From an uncultured Lachnospiraceae bacterium (GTDB taxonomy: Bacteria > Bacillota > Clostridia > Lachnospirales > Lachnospiraceae), in the NCBI GenBank assembly GCA_947566705.1, contig CANOLA010000004.1, positions 1 to 64,000 of the forward strand: a DNA stretch of 64,000 nt. The letters run 5' to 3'. Positions 18,342-27,391 of the stretch are shown in pieces. A program made the position numbers and the translations under genes. Positions within the stretch are counted from its first letter, which is position 1, and the number at the start of each line of letters is the position of its first letter. The notes below the pieces were generated by a model. That model was not told the origin of the DNA. It was given only the letters and a program-made list of their open reading frames with translations, and did not search any database.

Positions 18342-19667
18342 CTATTCTGTTGTGAATGGATTTTGCAGCATAACCTGCAGGACAAACCGTTTTTTCCCTT
18401 CCTGTTCTTCCACAAATGCTTCTGTGTCTCCACCATATTTTTTTGCCACCGAGCGGATATTTAGAAGACCAAATCCATGATTTACGATATCCTTTTTACT
18501 GGTACTTCCTGTCTTATCTCCGGGCTCTGCATCTGCTGACGCCGGATTTTCAAAGAGAATGGATATATAACTTCCCTGAACCTGCGTCTTAATCAAAATC
18601 CAGCGGTCCTGCGGCGCATGGTTCTTTACCGCTTCCAGTGCATTATCCATTGCATTGGCAAAAACCGTACATAAATCCACCTGCTCGATTCTGCAGTCCG
18701 GCGGTAATACCCCCTCTGTTTCAATGGATATCTGATTCAGCCTGGCAATCTGGCTTTTTTCATTTACAATGGCATCCACCAGTGAATTCCCGGTCTGGAT
18801 TTCGCTATGCAGCCCTTCCACTGCAATGCCAATGGAATGCAGGTATGCTTTCGCCCCGTCATAATCACCTGCATTCAGTAAATGCTCCAGACAGTGCAGG
18901 TGGTTTTGCATGTCGTGCCGTATTTTCCTTGTTTCAAACTGTGTATTCTGATACGCCTGAAAATGGGAAATTTCTGCATCAAGATAGCGTTTATTTAAAT
19001 CTGCAACTGCACTGTAATATGCTTCCTTATTTCCCCGCAGAATAAAAGCAATTAACATAATGGTTAATGCTTCGGCTGCAATTGCCATTAGTAAAAGAAT
19101 AACATCTGCATTTTGCACGATATCTGTTATTACCGCTTCCGTAAGCAGCGCGCAGCAAAACTGGAAAACAGAAATAAAATTCAGCAGAAACCGTTCTGTC
19201 AGACTGTAAACCCGGTACTGTTTTTCCATGCTGAATCTTCTTCTCCAGTTCCTTCCGAAAATCCAGAACAGAATAACGCAGGAAACTGTCAGCAGACTCT
19301 CTGCCATTTCATACCCTGCTTCCCATTCCGGCGTAAAATCCGGAAGCAGACAAAGCATTGCATGAAACAGATTTACAAATCCTGCGCAAAGCCCCGCCAC
19401 CGGTATTACAAGAATAAATCCCCTGATTCTGTGCCCTGTACTGCAGATGGCAAAATAAGTTCCTGCCATAAGAAAAAATATACATGCATATGTTTCAGGC
19501 TTACAAAAACCTGAAGTGATACAAAGAACCGCACTTCCTGCCAGATATAAAATCCGTTCTGTCTTTTTGTTCCCTAAATCAGGAAGAAGAAATATGTATC
19601 TGGCAACCATCACAAATTCCGCCATCAGGCAGACCGCACTGACTGCATCCCATAAAAAACTGACCAT
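18342..19667 (-). CDS. Sensor histidine kinase, GHKL type
   Basis: 441 residues. About seven membrane segments in 1-215, a linker helix, H-box TRKIRHDMQNHLHCLEHLL, N-box FANAMDNALEAV and G-box HGFGLLNIRSVAKKYGG. It belongs to the AgrC-like class that senses extracellular peptides through the membrane part. The regulator gene lies 24 bases upstream on the same strand. The last codons (NPFTTE) and the bases beyond the stop form a 15-base imperfect tandem repeat. Confidence 0.9.
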   Translation of the reverse strand: MVSFLWDAVSAVCLMAEFVMVARYIFLLPDLGNKKTERILYLAGSAVLCITSGFCKPETYACIFFLMAGTYFAICSTGHRIRGFILVIPVAGLCAGFVNLFHAMLCLLPDFTPEWEAGYEMAESLLTVSCVILFWIFGRNWRRRFSMEKQYRVYSLTERFLLNFISVFQFCCALLTEAVITDIVQNADVILLLMAIAAEALTIMLIAFILRGNKEAYYSAVADLNKRYLDAEISHFQAYQNTQFETRKIRHDMQNHLHCLEHLLNAGDYDGAKAYLHSIGIAVEGLHSEIQTGNSLVDAIVNEKSQIARLNQISIETEGVLPPDCRIEQVDLCTVFANAMDNALEAVKNHAPQDRWILIKTQVQGSYISILFENPASADAEPGDKTGSTSKKDIVNHGFGLLNIRSVAKKYGGDTEAFVEEQEGKKRFVLQVMLQNPFTTE

Positions 19668-19691
19668 ATTATCATCCCCTCCCGGATGAAC

Positions 19692-20390
19692 CTAATGCTT
19701 ATTCCGGAAAAAATGCATAATTGTTTTCTGAAATATTCCCCGCTTTGTCTTTGATACCGGAATCACATTATTTCCTTTCATGGTAACAGTCTTTCCATCA
19801 AAAGATACTGCATAATTCAAATTGATAATATAGCTTCTGTGTACCTGAAACCAGAAAGGAGAACCCAGCTCTTTAAACTGTTCCTTTAGCGTTTTCCGAA
19901 CCAGATAACTCCTGTTCTCTGTCACAAGCCGCACATATACATTCTCACTTTTTAAATACAGGATATCATTTTCCGGAAGGTAATAATCCACACCATCTGC
20001 CGAAACCATAATCCGTTCTTTCCCAAAAATCTGCTTTTGCAGCTCATGCAGTGTTTCCTGCAGCTTTTGGGAGGAAACCGGTTTCACCAGAAAACGGAAT
20101 GCATTAATTTCATATCCCTGCAGCGCCAGCTCCCTGTGGCTTGTCAGCAGAATAATCGGTATACTGGTATTTTCTTTTCTGATTTGTCCGGCTGTTTTTA
20201 AACCGTCTATTCCGTCCATTTCTATATCCAGGATAATCACATGAAATTCCATTTTCTGATACGCATCCAGCAGCTCTTCACCGGAATGGAATTCTAAAAT
20301 CAATACGTCCATATCCCGGAAAAATTTCTCCAGTTCTTCTTTTAATTCCTTAAGAAAAATATCATTATCATCACAGATAGCTATTTTCAT
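19692..20390 (-). CDS. LytTR-family response regulator
   Basis: 232 residues. Receiver domain with CDDND at the N-terminus, VIILDIEMDGIDGLKTAGQI holding the phospho-acceptor Asp, and FLVKPVS. The LytTR domain begins near residue 135 (SADGVDYYLPENDILYLKSE) and ends with FWFQVHRSYIINLNYAV and VIPVSKTKRG. It pairs with the kinase downstream. No small AgrD-like peptide gene or AgrB protease gene lies beside it. Confidence 0.92.
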   Translation of the reverse strand: MKIAICDDNDIFLKELKEELEKFFRDMDVLILEFHSGEELLDAYQKMEFHVIILDIEMDGIDGLKTAGQIRKENTSIPIILLTSHRELALQGYEINAFRFLVKPVSSQKLQETLHELQKQIFGKERIMVSADGVDYYLPENDILYLKSENVYVRLVTENRSYLVRKTLKEQFKELGSPFWFQVHRSYIINLNYAVSFDGKTVTMKGNNVIPVSKTKRGIFQKTIMHFFRNKH

Positions 20391-20401
20391 TGCAGTCTCC
20401 C

Positions 20402-20438
20402 AATAAAATACCCCCGCCAGAAAAACTGTCGGGGGTAT
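20402..20438 (-). terminator. Terminator of the butyrate operon
   Basis: On the minus strand, ATACCCCCG, a 13-base loop, CGGGGGTAT, then TTTATT. It lies 15 bases after the etfA stop. Confidence 0.8.
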
Positions 20439-20452
20439 ATCATGCCCTGTAA

Positions 20453-21499
20453 TTACTTACCCATCTCTGCCTTTAATGCTGCGGTAAGCTGCGGAACAAT
20501 TTTGTTTAAATCGCCCACCAGACCGTAATCAGCCACATCAAAAATTGGTGCGTCCTCATCCTTGTTGATGGCAACGATAAGGTCTGACTCCTCCATACCG
20601 GCTACGTGCTGGATTGCACCGGAAATACCGATTGCAAAGTAAATCTGCGGACGGACTGTTTTTCCGGTCTGTCCAACCTGGTAAGCCTGCTCTAACCAGC
20701 CGTTTTCCACAACGGCACGGGAACATGATACCATTCCGCCAAGAACATCTGCAAGCTCTTCCAGCTGCTTGAAGTTCTCCTTGCTTCCTACGCCACGACC
20801 GCCGGATACTAAAATTTTGGCGTCCATAATGTTCTTTACGCTTCCAACTGCCTTTACGACATTCATGATTTCCACATAACGGTTGTTTTCTTCCAGTGCC
20901 GGATTAAACTCAATCACTTCTGCCTTTCTGCCTTCCTCCTTCGGAAGCTTCTGCATAACGCCAGGACGGACAGTTGCCATCTGCGGACGGTTATCCGGGC
21001 ATGCAATTGTTGCGATGGTGTTACCGCCGAATGCCGGACGTGTCATCAGAAGCTGGTTGTGCTTCTGCTCGTTTTCCTTGCCCGGTACCGGATTAAGAGG
21101 GAAATCACCGATTTCAAGCTTGGTACAGTCTGCTGTCAGTCCTGTTGCTACCCTTGCGGATACCGTAGGTCCAAGGTCACGTCCAATTGCTGTTGCACCA
21201 ACCAGCATGATATCCGGCTTGTACTCATTGATAACTGCGGAAAGCGCCTGTGCATACGGCTCTGTACGGTATGTTTCCAGTACCGGATTATCAACAACGA
21301 TTACCTTGTCTGCACCATATGCGCCCAGCTCGTCTGCCAGTCCCTTTACACCTGATCCAAGCAGCACTGCTGTTACATCAGTTCCCAGGTCGTTTGCCAA
21401 TTCTTTTGCTTTTCCGATTAACTCAAATGCAATTGAGCTAAGCTTGTTGTCTACCTGCTGTGCGTAGATATATACGCCCTTATATTCTTCTAAACCCAT
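20453..21499 (-). CDS. etfA: Electron transfer flavoprotein, alpha subunit
   Basis: 348 residues. The C-terminal FAD domain shows KILVSGGRGVGSKENFKQLE, the characteristic FAD-binding motif, followed by SRAVVENGWLEQAYQVGQTG and YFAIGISGAIQHVAGM. The N-terminal half is the ETF fold shared with EtfB. With EtfB and butyryl-CoA dehydrogenase it forms the bifurcating Bcd-Etf complex, which reduces crotonyl-CoA with NADH while passing low-potential electrons to ferredoxin. Last gene of the operon; GGAGG before its ATG. Confidence 0.97.
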   Translation of the reverse strand: MGLEEYKGVYIYAQQVDNKLSSIAFELIGKAKELANDLGTDVTAVLLGSGVKGLADELGAYGADKVIVVDNPVLETYRTEPYAQALSAVINEYKPDIMLVGATAIGRDLGPTVSARVATGLTADCTKLEIGDFPLNPVPGKENEQKHNQLLMTRPAFGGNTIATIACPDNRPQMATVRPGVMQKLPKEEGRKAEVIEFNPALEENNRYVEIMNVVKAVGSVKNIMDAKILVSGGRGVGSKENFKQLEELADVLGGMVSCSRAVVENGWLEQAYQVGQTGKTVRPQIYFAIGISGAIQHVAGMEESDLIVAINKDEDAPIFDVADYGLVGDLNKIVPQLTAALKAEMGK

Positions 21500-21537
21500 T
21501 TTTGTTCCTCCATTTATGGATTAAGCATATGCTTATT

Positions 21538-22320
21538 CTATATGATGTGTTTTTCTTTGAATTTGCCAATCAGATAGTTGACAGACTCTGTAGGATCAAG
21601 ATTAACTTTTTCTCCTGCTCCCTTCGGTACCTTGTCAGATGCTTTTGCAATCTTTGTCGGAGAACCGGCAAGACCAAGGTTTGAATCATCCACATCCTTA
21701 AGATCCGCACGTCCCCATACGGTAACTTCCTTGTCAACAGCCTCATAAATTCCACCCGGAGTCATGTATCTTGGCTCGTTCAGTTCAGAAAGCGCTGTGA
21801 TTAAGCAAGGCATTTTTGCCTTAAGCTCATGGTATCTGTCCTCATACTGACGTTTCACAATAACAGAATCCCCTTCAACCCTTATTTCCTCTGCATAGGA
21901 AATAACCGGAAGATTCAGATGCTCTGCGATCTGCGGTCCTACCTGTGCGGTATCACCGTCAATTGCCTGACGTCCTGTGATGATTAAATCATAATCCAGG
22001 TTTCTTAATGCACCTGCAATGGTAGTGGAGGTTGCCCATGTATCAGCACCGCCCAGTACCCTGTCGGTTACGAGAACTGCATCATCAGCTCCCATTGCCA
22101 TAGCCTCGCGGAGAACTGCGTCTGCCTTTGGAAGACCCATGGTAAGAACTGTTACCTTTGCTCCTGTTTCATCTTTAATTCTAAGCGCTGCCTCAAGACC
22201 TGCTTTATCATCCGGGTTCATGATGGCAAGCATTGCTGCTCTGTCAAGTGTTCCGTCCGGGTTAAACTTAACGCCACCCTTTGTATCAGGAACCTGTTTA
22301 ATACATACTACGATATTCAT
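21538..22320 (-). CDS. etfB: Electron transfer flavoprotein, beta subunit
   Basis: 260 residues. The start MNIVVCIKQVPDTKGGVKFN is typical, with MNPDDKAGLEAALRIKDE, GADDAVLVTDRVLGGADTWA, and LIITGRQAIDGDTAQVGPQI, the AMP/FAD-binding signature. It is the partner of EtfA in the bifurcating Bcd-Etf complex. The start follows AAGGAG. Unusually, 121 bases containing two hairpins separate it from bcd. Confidence 0.97.
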   Translation of the reverse strand: MNIVVCIKQVPDTKGGVKFNPDGTLDRAAMLAIMNPDDKAGLEAALRIKDETGAKVTVLTMGLPKADAVLREAMAMGADDAVLVTDRVLGGADTWATSTTIAGALRNLDYDLIITGRQAIDGDTAQVGPQIAEHLNLPVISYAEEIRVEGDSVIVKRQYEDRYHELKAKMPCLITALSELNEPRYMTPGGIYEAVDKEVTVWGRADLKDVDDSNLGLAGSPTKIAKASDKVPKGAGEKVNLDPTESVNYLIGKFKEKHII

Positions 22321-22346
22321 GTATTATCAATCTCCTTTTCTTTATT

Positions 22347-22417
22347 GTAATATTCCTGCGAAGCAGGGATATTGCCTACGCAAAGCATTTCGCGAAGCGA
22401 ACTGACATATGCTTTGC
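22347..22417. repeat. Double-hairpin palindromic element between bcd and etfB
   Basis: Two near-perfect hairpins lie side by side. The first pairs AATATTCCTGC (22349-22359) with GCAGGGATATT (22363-22373) around a GAA loop. The second pairs GCAAAGCAT (22380-22388) with ATGCTTTGC (22409-22417), with a nested TTCGC-GAA-GCGAA hairpin inside. Neither is followed by a T run, so they are not standard terminators. They could set the etf:bcd transcript ratio by RNA processing, or be a dispersed palindromic repeat that landed in the operon. Confidence 0.6.
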
Positions 22418-22441
22418 TCCATATTGTGATATATCTGCCCA

Positions 22442-23596
22442 CTACCTTAAAAGCGCACCAGAGATAACCATACGCTGAACCTCTGAAGTTCCTTCATAAA
22501 TCTCTGTAATCTTCGCATCACGCATCATACGCTCTACATCATATTCACGGATATATCCGTATCCGCCGAATAACTGTACAACCTCTGTTGTAACAGCCAT
22601 TGCTGTCTCAGCCGCAAACAGTTTTGCCTTTGCTGCTTCCACAGAATATACCTTCTGTGTCGCCTTTGCCATTGCTGCCTTATATACAAGAAGCTGTGCT
22701 GCTTCAATTCTTGCAGCCATGTCAGCCAGCTTGAACTGTGTATTCTGCTGCTGTGCAATGGAACGTCCGAACTGCTTTCTTTCCTTGGTATATTCGATAC
22801 AGCGTGCCAGTGCACCCTCTGCAATACCAAGCGCCTGTGCTGCAATACCGATGCGTCCGCCGTCCAGTGTATGCATGGCAATCGGGAAACCTTTTCCTTC
22901 CGGTCCTAAAAGCGCATCCTTTGGAATTCTGCAGTCCTCAAAAATCAGCTCATATGTAGAGGAACCACGGATACCCATCTTCTTTTCCTTTGTACCGAAG
23001 GAGAATCCCGGAGCGCCCTTTTCCACAATGAATGCAGAGAAGTTTTTCTTCTTTCTGCCTCTCTTGTCCTCTGTAACGCTTGTAATTGCAATGACAATAT
23101 AAACATCTGCAACCTTACCGTTTGTAATAAAGCACTTACTTCCGTTTAATACCCATTCGTCTCCGTCCAGAACCGCCTTTGTCTGTGCGCCCTGCGCATC
23201 TGTACCTGCACCCGGCTCTGTCAGCGCAAATGCACCAAGCTTTTCGCCCTTTGCAAGCGGAGCAACGAATTTCTGCTTCTGCTCCTCAGTTCCATATGTC
23301 ATAATCGGGTCAATGCACAGAGAGGTGTGTGCGGATACGACTACACCTGTTGTAGCACATACCTTGGATAACTCCTCTACACACATTACATATGTAAGAG
23401 GATCGCATCCCTGTCCGCCATATTCCTTCGGAACCGGGATTCCAAGGAATCCGTATTTTGCCATTTTTTTAACTGTCTCTGCAGGAAACTGCTCTGTCTC
23501 GTCTGTTTCCTGTGCCAGAGGCTTTACTTCTGTCTCCGCGAACTGTGCAAACAGGTCACGAGCCATCTCATGTTTCTTGTCTAAAGTGAAATCCAT
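22442..23596 (-). CDS. bcd: Butyryl-CoA dehydrogenase (short-chain acyl-CoA dehydrogenase)
   Basis: 384 residues. Family signatures include FALTEPGAGTDAQGAQT, FITNGKVADVYIV and FGRSIAQQQNTQFKLADMAA. The C-terminal IYEGTSEVQRMVISGALLR carries the catalytic Glu of butyryl-CoA dehydrogenases in YEGTSE. It reduces crotonyl-CoA to butyryl-CoA together with EtfAB. Encoded 28 bases after hbd in the same operon. Confidence 0.95.
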   Translation of the reverse strand: MDFTLDKKHEMARDLFAQFAETEVKPLAQETDETEQFPAETVKKMAKYGFLGIPVPKEYGGQGCDPLTYVMCVEELSKVCATTGVVVSAHTSLCIDPIMTYGTEEQKQKFVAPLAKGEKLGAFALTEPGAGTDAQGAQTKAVLDGDEWVLNGSKCFITNGKVADVYIVIAITSVTEDKRGRKKKNFSAFIVEKGAPGFSFGTKEKKMGIRGSSTYELIFEDCRIPKDALLGPEGKGFPIAMHTLDGGRIGIAAQALGIAEGALARCIEYTKERKQFGRSIAQQQNTQFKLADMAARIEAAQLLVYKAAMAKATQKVYSVEAAKAKLFAAETAMAVTTEVVQLFGGYGYIREYDVERMMRDAKITEIYEGTSEVQRMVISGALLR

Positions 23597-23624
23597 GATT
23601 AAAATTCCTCCATTAATTTATTTT

Positions 23625-24497
23625 TTACTGGGCATCCACAGGTGTCTTTGTGCGGTCTGCATTATATACATAGAAGCCCTTTCCGCTCTTTGCACCCAGG
23701 TTGCCACCGCGCACCATCTTGCGGATCAGCGGGCATGCACGGTACTTGCTGTCACCAGTCTCATTGTAAAGAACATCCATAATTGCAAGACAGATATCCA
23801 GACCAATGAAGTCACCCAGCTCAAGAGGTCCCATTGGATGGTTTGCACCAAGCTTCATGGCTGCATCAATGCCTGCGATATCAGATACACCTTCCATCTT
23901 GATGAAAGCTGCTTCGTTAATCATCGGAATCAGAATACGGTTTACAACAAATCCTGCTGCTTCATTTACCTGTACCGGTGTCTTTCCGATTTCCTCAGAA
24001 ATCTTCTTAATCTTTTCAACGGTTTCATCCGGTGTATTCACGCCTGCAATTACCTCAACCAGCTTCATACGGTCAGCCGGATTGAAGAAATGCATACCAA
24101 TCATCGGACGGGAAAGGCCGTTTCCAATCTCTGTAATTGACAGACTGGATGTATTGGATGCAAAAACGCAGTCCGGTTTTGCAATCTTGTCCAGCTCTGA
24201 AAAGGTCGTTTTCTTTACCTGCATATCCTCAAAAGCAGCTTCCACGATTAAATCGCAGTCTGCGCAGAGATTTTCCTTGAGCCCCGGTGTAATCTTTGCA
24301 AGGATTCCATCAACCTTCTCCTGTGTCATTTTGCCTTTTTCCACAAGCTTTGCATAACCTTTTGCAATCTTGTCTTTTCCACCTTCAGCCCACTCCTGCT
24401 TGATATCGCAGAGTGCAACCTCATATCCGTCAACCTGTGCAAATGCCTTGGCAATTCCCTGCCCCATTGTTCCTGCACCAATAACACCAACTTTCAT
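23625..24497 (-). CDS. hbd: 3-hydroxybutyryl-CoA dehydrogenase
   Basis: 290 residues, full length. The NAD(P)-binding motif GAGTMGQGIA is at residues 7-16. MHFFNPADRMKLVEVIAG carries the catalytic His, and NHPMGPLELGDFIGLD and GGNLGAKSGKGFYVY are typical of the C-terminal domain. It reduces acetoacetyl-CoA to 3-hydroxybutyryl-CoA. In related butyrate producers the crotonase gene crt sits next to it; here it lies directly between thl and bcd. Confidence 0.96.
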   Translation of the reverse strand: MKVGVIGAGTMGQGIAKAFAQVDGYEVALCDIKQEWAEGGKDKIAKGYAKLVEKGKMTQEKVDGILAKITPGLKENLCADCDLIVEAAFEDMQVKKTTFSELDKIAKPDCVFASNTSSLSITEIGNGLSRPMIGMHFFNPADRMKLVEVIAGVNTPDETVEKIKKISEEIGKTPVQVNEAAGFVVNRILIPMINEAAFIKMEGVSDIAGIDAAMKLGANHPMGPLELGDFIGLDICLAIMDVLYNETGDSKYRACPLIRKMVRGGNLGAKSGKGFYVYNADRTKTPVDAQ

Positions 24498-24556
24498 TCG
24501 TCAGTACCTCCTGAATTAATTTTCAAAATATTATATTTAAACGGCAAAGATTCTGA

Positions 24557-25741
24557 TTAGTATTTCTCAACAATTGTTGCGCAGCCCATTCCGCCACCGA
24601 TACACAGTGTGGCAAGTCCGCGGTTCTTTCCGGATCTCTTCATCTCATGAAGCAGGGTTACAAGGATACGGCAGCCGGATGCTCCTACCGGATGTCCGAG
24701 TGCAATTGCACCGCCGTTTACATTGACCTTGGACATATCAAAATTCAAATCCCTTGCAACTGCAACAGACTGTGCTGCAAATGCCTCGTTTGCCTCAACC
24801 AGATCGATGTCATCAATGGTAAGTCCTGTCTTTTCAAAAACTTTCCTTGTGGCTGCAACTGGTCCGATACCCATGATTTCAGGTGCAACGCCGCCAAGCG
24901 CTCCTGCCACCCATGTTGCCATCGGGGTAACACCCAGTTCTTTGGCTTTTTCTTCACTCATAACCACGATTGCTGCTGCACCGTCATTGATTCCGGAAGC
25001 GTTACCTGCTGTAACAAGTCCGCCCTCTTTGCCTGAGCAGCATCTTAACTTGCTTAATGTCTCCACGGTTGTGCCTGCACGAGGTCCCTCATCTGTAACG
25101 AAGTCAACCATTTCTTTCTTAACCTTAACCGGAACCGGAACGATTTCGTCATTAAACTTTCCTGCATTCATGGCTGCTTCACATTTCTGCTGGCTGTTTG
25201 CAGAAAACTCGTCCAGTTCTTCCCTTGTAAGGCCGTATTTATCACAAACATTCTCGGCTGTAATCATCATATGGTAATGATTGAATGCATCTGTCAGCGC
25301 ATCATTTACCATACAGTCAACCATAGTTGCATTGTTCATTCTGTATCCGAAACGTGCCTTTGTCATGGCATAAGGTCCCATGGACATGTTCTCCATACCG
25401 CCTGCCACTACAATATCAGCTTCTCCTGCCATAATCATGGTTGCCGCATCATTTACACACTTAAGACCGGAACCACATACAACGTTAATTGTAATTGCCG
25501 GAACCTCAACTGGTAAACCTGCCTTTATAGCAGCCTGGCGTGCCACGTTCTGTCCCTGTGCTGCCTGAATGACACATCCCATCTTAACTTCATCCACCTG
25601 CTCCGGTTTAACACCTGCACGGTTTAATGCTTCTTTAATTACAATTGCTCCTAAATCTGCTGCCGGAGTATTGCTTAATGCTCCTCCCATCTTGCCGATT
25701 GCGGTACGGCAGGCACCTGCTAATACAACTTTCTTTGCCAT
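24557..25741 (-). CDS. thlA: Acetyl-CoA acetyltransferase (thiolase)
   Basis: 394 residues. The nucleophile Cys89 is in [14 protein letters not shown], with GGMENMS, the catalytic His in [14 protein letters not shown] and the second Cys in [15 protein letters not shown]. It condenses two acetyl-CoA to acetoacetyl-CoA, the first step to butyrate. It is the first gene of the operon, has a clear AAGGAG site, and is transcribed divergently from the HD-GYP-like gene. Confidence 0.96.
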   Translation of the reverse strand: MAKKVVLAGACRTAIGKMGGALSNTPAADLGAIVIKEALNRAGVKPEQVDEVKMGCVIQAAQGQNVARQAAIKAGLPVEVPAITINVVCGSGLKCVNDAATMIMAGEADIVVAGGMENMSMGPYAMTKARFGYRMNNATMVDCMVNDALTDAFNHYHMMITAENVCDKYGLTREELDEFSANSQQKCEAAMNAGKFNDEIVPVPVKVKKEMVDFVTDEGPRAGTTVETLSKLRCCSGKEGGLVTAGNASGINDGAAAIVVMSEEKAKELGVTPMATWVAGALGGVAPEIMGIGPVAATRKVFEKTGLTIDDIDLVEANEAFAAQSVAVARDLNFDMSKVNVNGGAIALGHPVGASGCRILVTLLHEMKRSGKNRGLATLCIGGGMGCATIVEKY

Positions 25742-25803
25742 TTTTCGTTCTCCTTTAAGTCAGACTTGCGTCTCCTGACGCTGTTAATTTTTTAACAAAG
25801 TCT

Positions 25804-25832
25804 ATATTACCATATTTTATACATAAAATCAA
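25804..25832 (-). promoter_or_regulatory. Candidate promoter of the butyrate operon
   Basis: Read on the minus strand: TTGATT, 17 bases, TAATAT, ending about 60 bases before the thlA ATG. The surrounding region is AT-rich. Other -35/-10 combinations are possible nearby. Confidence 0.4.
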
Positions 25833-25910
25833 TCTATTTTCGTGTCCAAAGTGTAAAAAATTGATGACTTTGTGAAAAAAGTCTAAAGTAAACTCATTTT
25901 TCTGTGCGGA

Positions 25911-25939
25911 TTGCATAACTGGAAAATTTATGGTATAAT
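25911..25939 (+). promoter_or_regulatory. Sigma-A type promoter of the HD-GYP-like gene
   Basis: TTGCAT at 25911-25916 and TATAAT at 25934-25939 with a 17-base spacer, 57 bases before the start codon. Confidence 0.65.
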
Positions 25940-25996
25940 TCTTGTTAGACAATTAGACAGGGGAATACTATATTTGAATTTGGGGGAAGCTGCGAT

Positions 25997-27235
25997 ATGA
26001 AATTTATGAAAACAGATGATTTAAAACCCGGCATGCGTCTGGCAAAACCAATTTACAACAAAGACGGGGTGCTGCTTTATGAACGAAATTCCGCCCTGAC
26101 TTCACCCGGAATTTCCAGCGTGAAAAACTTCGGTCTTATCGGCATCTATATTCTGGAACCGGCAGAACCGCTCCCTCCTTTTTCCAGGGAGGACCAGATT
26201 TTTGAACAGCTGCAGACTGTTTACATGTTCAAACTTCGCGAATGTGTGGAGCTGATCCAGAAACGCAAAAAACTTGAACCTTTACATACTTTTGTTAATG
26301 ATATTGTAAAGCATTACGGACGGCTGGACCACAGGGTAAACTTCAACCAGAACTTAAGGAGCGGGGAGGATTTCATGTACAAGCACTCCATCAGCATGGC
26401 AATCCTTGTTACCATGATGACCGCCTACCTGAAATATCCGGCGCCTAAACAACTTGCCATGGTAACGGCCGCACTTCTTTATGATATTGGTTATATTTAT
26501 GTTCCAAAACCAATCATGGAAAAAGGCTCTGATGAATTGTCTGCTGCAGACAGGGATCTTGTCCAGCAGTCACTGGAGAGGGGACTCACTTCGCTTGCCC
26601 CTTACCGGAACGACTATGAATATTTCCCGCTGGCACTTGCACTGATGCAGAATTACGTCTATGCGGATCATCCGGACAAATTTGCACTTTCCAATGATAA
26701 GGATATTATGGGAATGATTAACCTGCTCCGGGTTGCCGACCAGTTTGACCAGATGACCGCAATGAATGTCGGACACGAACCGGTTTCAGAAATTGCCGCC
26801 ATGCGCAGCTTAAAGAAAGACCCGAAACGTTATCCGACGCTTTATGTATCTGCACTTGCACAGTGTATCCATATTGTCCCGCATGCGGCAAATGTGGATT
26901 TATCCACCGGGGACACCGGCATTGTGCTTGTGGAAAATAATATTGATTTCATGCGGCCGATCGTCCTGCGCCTTTCAGACAATACTATCTATGATTTAAG
27001 CCAGGATGATGTTTATCAGAAAATCCAGATTCTGGATATTATGAAGACGATGGATAACCGGATTGCCGTTGATAATGAGACTATTAAACAGTTTGTTCCG
27101 GATCCGGAATTAAAGAAAATGACGCAGAAAATGCGTTCTTCCTTACAGAACGCAGCTGTAAAGGAATCTGCTGCAAAGAGTGCGGCGGCTGCAACGGGAA
27201 CTATAAAGAAGAAAGCGGTCTTGAAAAAAATATAG
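25997..27235 (+). CDS. Degenerate HD-GYP-like protein
   Basis: 412 residues, soluble. An N-terminal DUF3391-like segment (1-55, DLKPGMRLAKPIYNKDGVLL) typically precedes HD-GYP domains. The domain at about 130-330 keeps the fold pattern (YKHSISMAILVTMMTAYL, then RVADQFDQMTA) but lacks the metal site: the expected HDIGK reads YDIGY, and no HHE...GYP stretch is visible. A cyclic di-GMP phosphodiesterase activity is therefore unlikely; it could bind the nucleotide or act through protein contacts. The C-terminal 40 residues are Ala/Lys-rich. Divergent from thlA, with its own promoter. Confidence 0.75.
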   Translation: MKFMKTDDLKPGMRLAKPIYNKDGVLLYERNSALTSPGISSVKNFGLIGIYILEPAEPLPPFSREDQIFEQLQTVYMFKLRECVELIQKRKKLEPLHTFVNDIVKHYGRLDHRVNFNQNLRSGEDFMYKHSISMAILVTMMTAYLKYPAPKQLAMVTAALLYDIGYIYVPKPIMEKGSDELSAADRDLVQQSLERGLTSLAPYRNDYEYFPLALALMQNYVYADHPDKFALSNDKDIMGMINLLRVADQFDQMTAMNVGHEPVSEIAAMRSLKKDPKRYPTLYVSALAQCIHIVPHAANVDLSTGDTGIVLVENNIDFMRPIVLRLSDNTIYDLSQDDVYQKIQILDIMKTMDNRIAVDNETIKQFVPDPELKKMTQKMRSSLQNAAVKESAAKSAAAATGTIKKKAVLKKI

Positions 27236-27288
27236 AATATGCAGTTTTTTACCTAAAAAGGATTGTAAAAAAATCTTTTACTACTATT

Positions 27289-27315
27289 AGAACCATCGGC
27301 TCTGCCGATGGTTCT
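27289..27315. terminator. Hairpin between convergent genes
   Basis: A perfect 12-base stem (AGAACCATCGGC / GCCGATGGTTCT) around a TCT loop, between the HD-GYP-like gene and the first LRR gene. No T run is adjacent on the plus strand; on the minus strand a run of seven T begins about 15 bases after it. Probable shared terminator. Confidence 0.5.
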
Positions 27316-27391
27316 ATGTTGTATCAGATATATTTTGGGAAAATCCTCTTTTCTATTCAGACTGTTTTTTTCACAGCCCCTTCTACCCGGT

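Noticed and set aside
20883..21467. 194-codon plus-strand frame opposite etfA (and similar ones opposite thlA, hbd and coaBC)
   Set aside because: The minus-strand genes are highly conserved enzymes; the opposite frames have no start signal and no family-like sequence.
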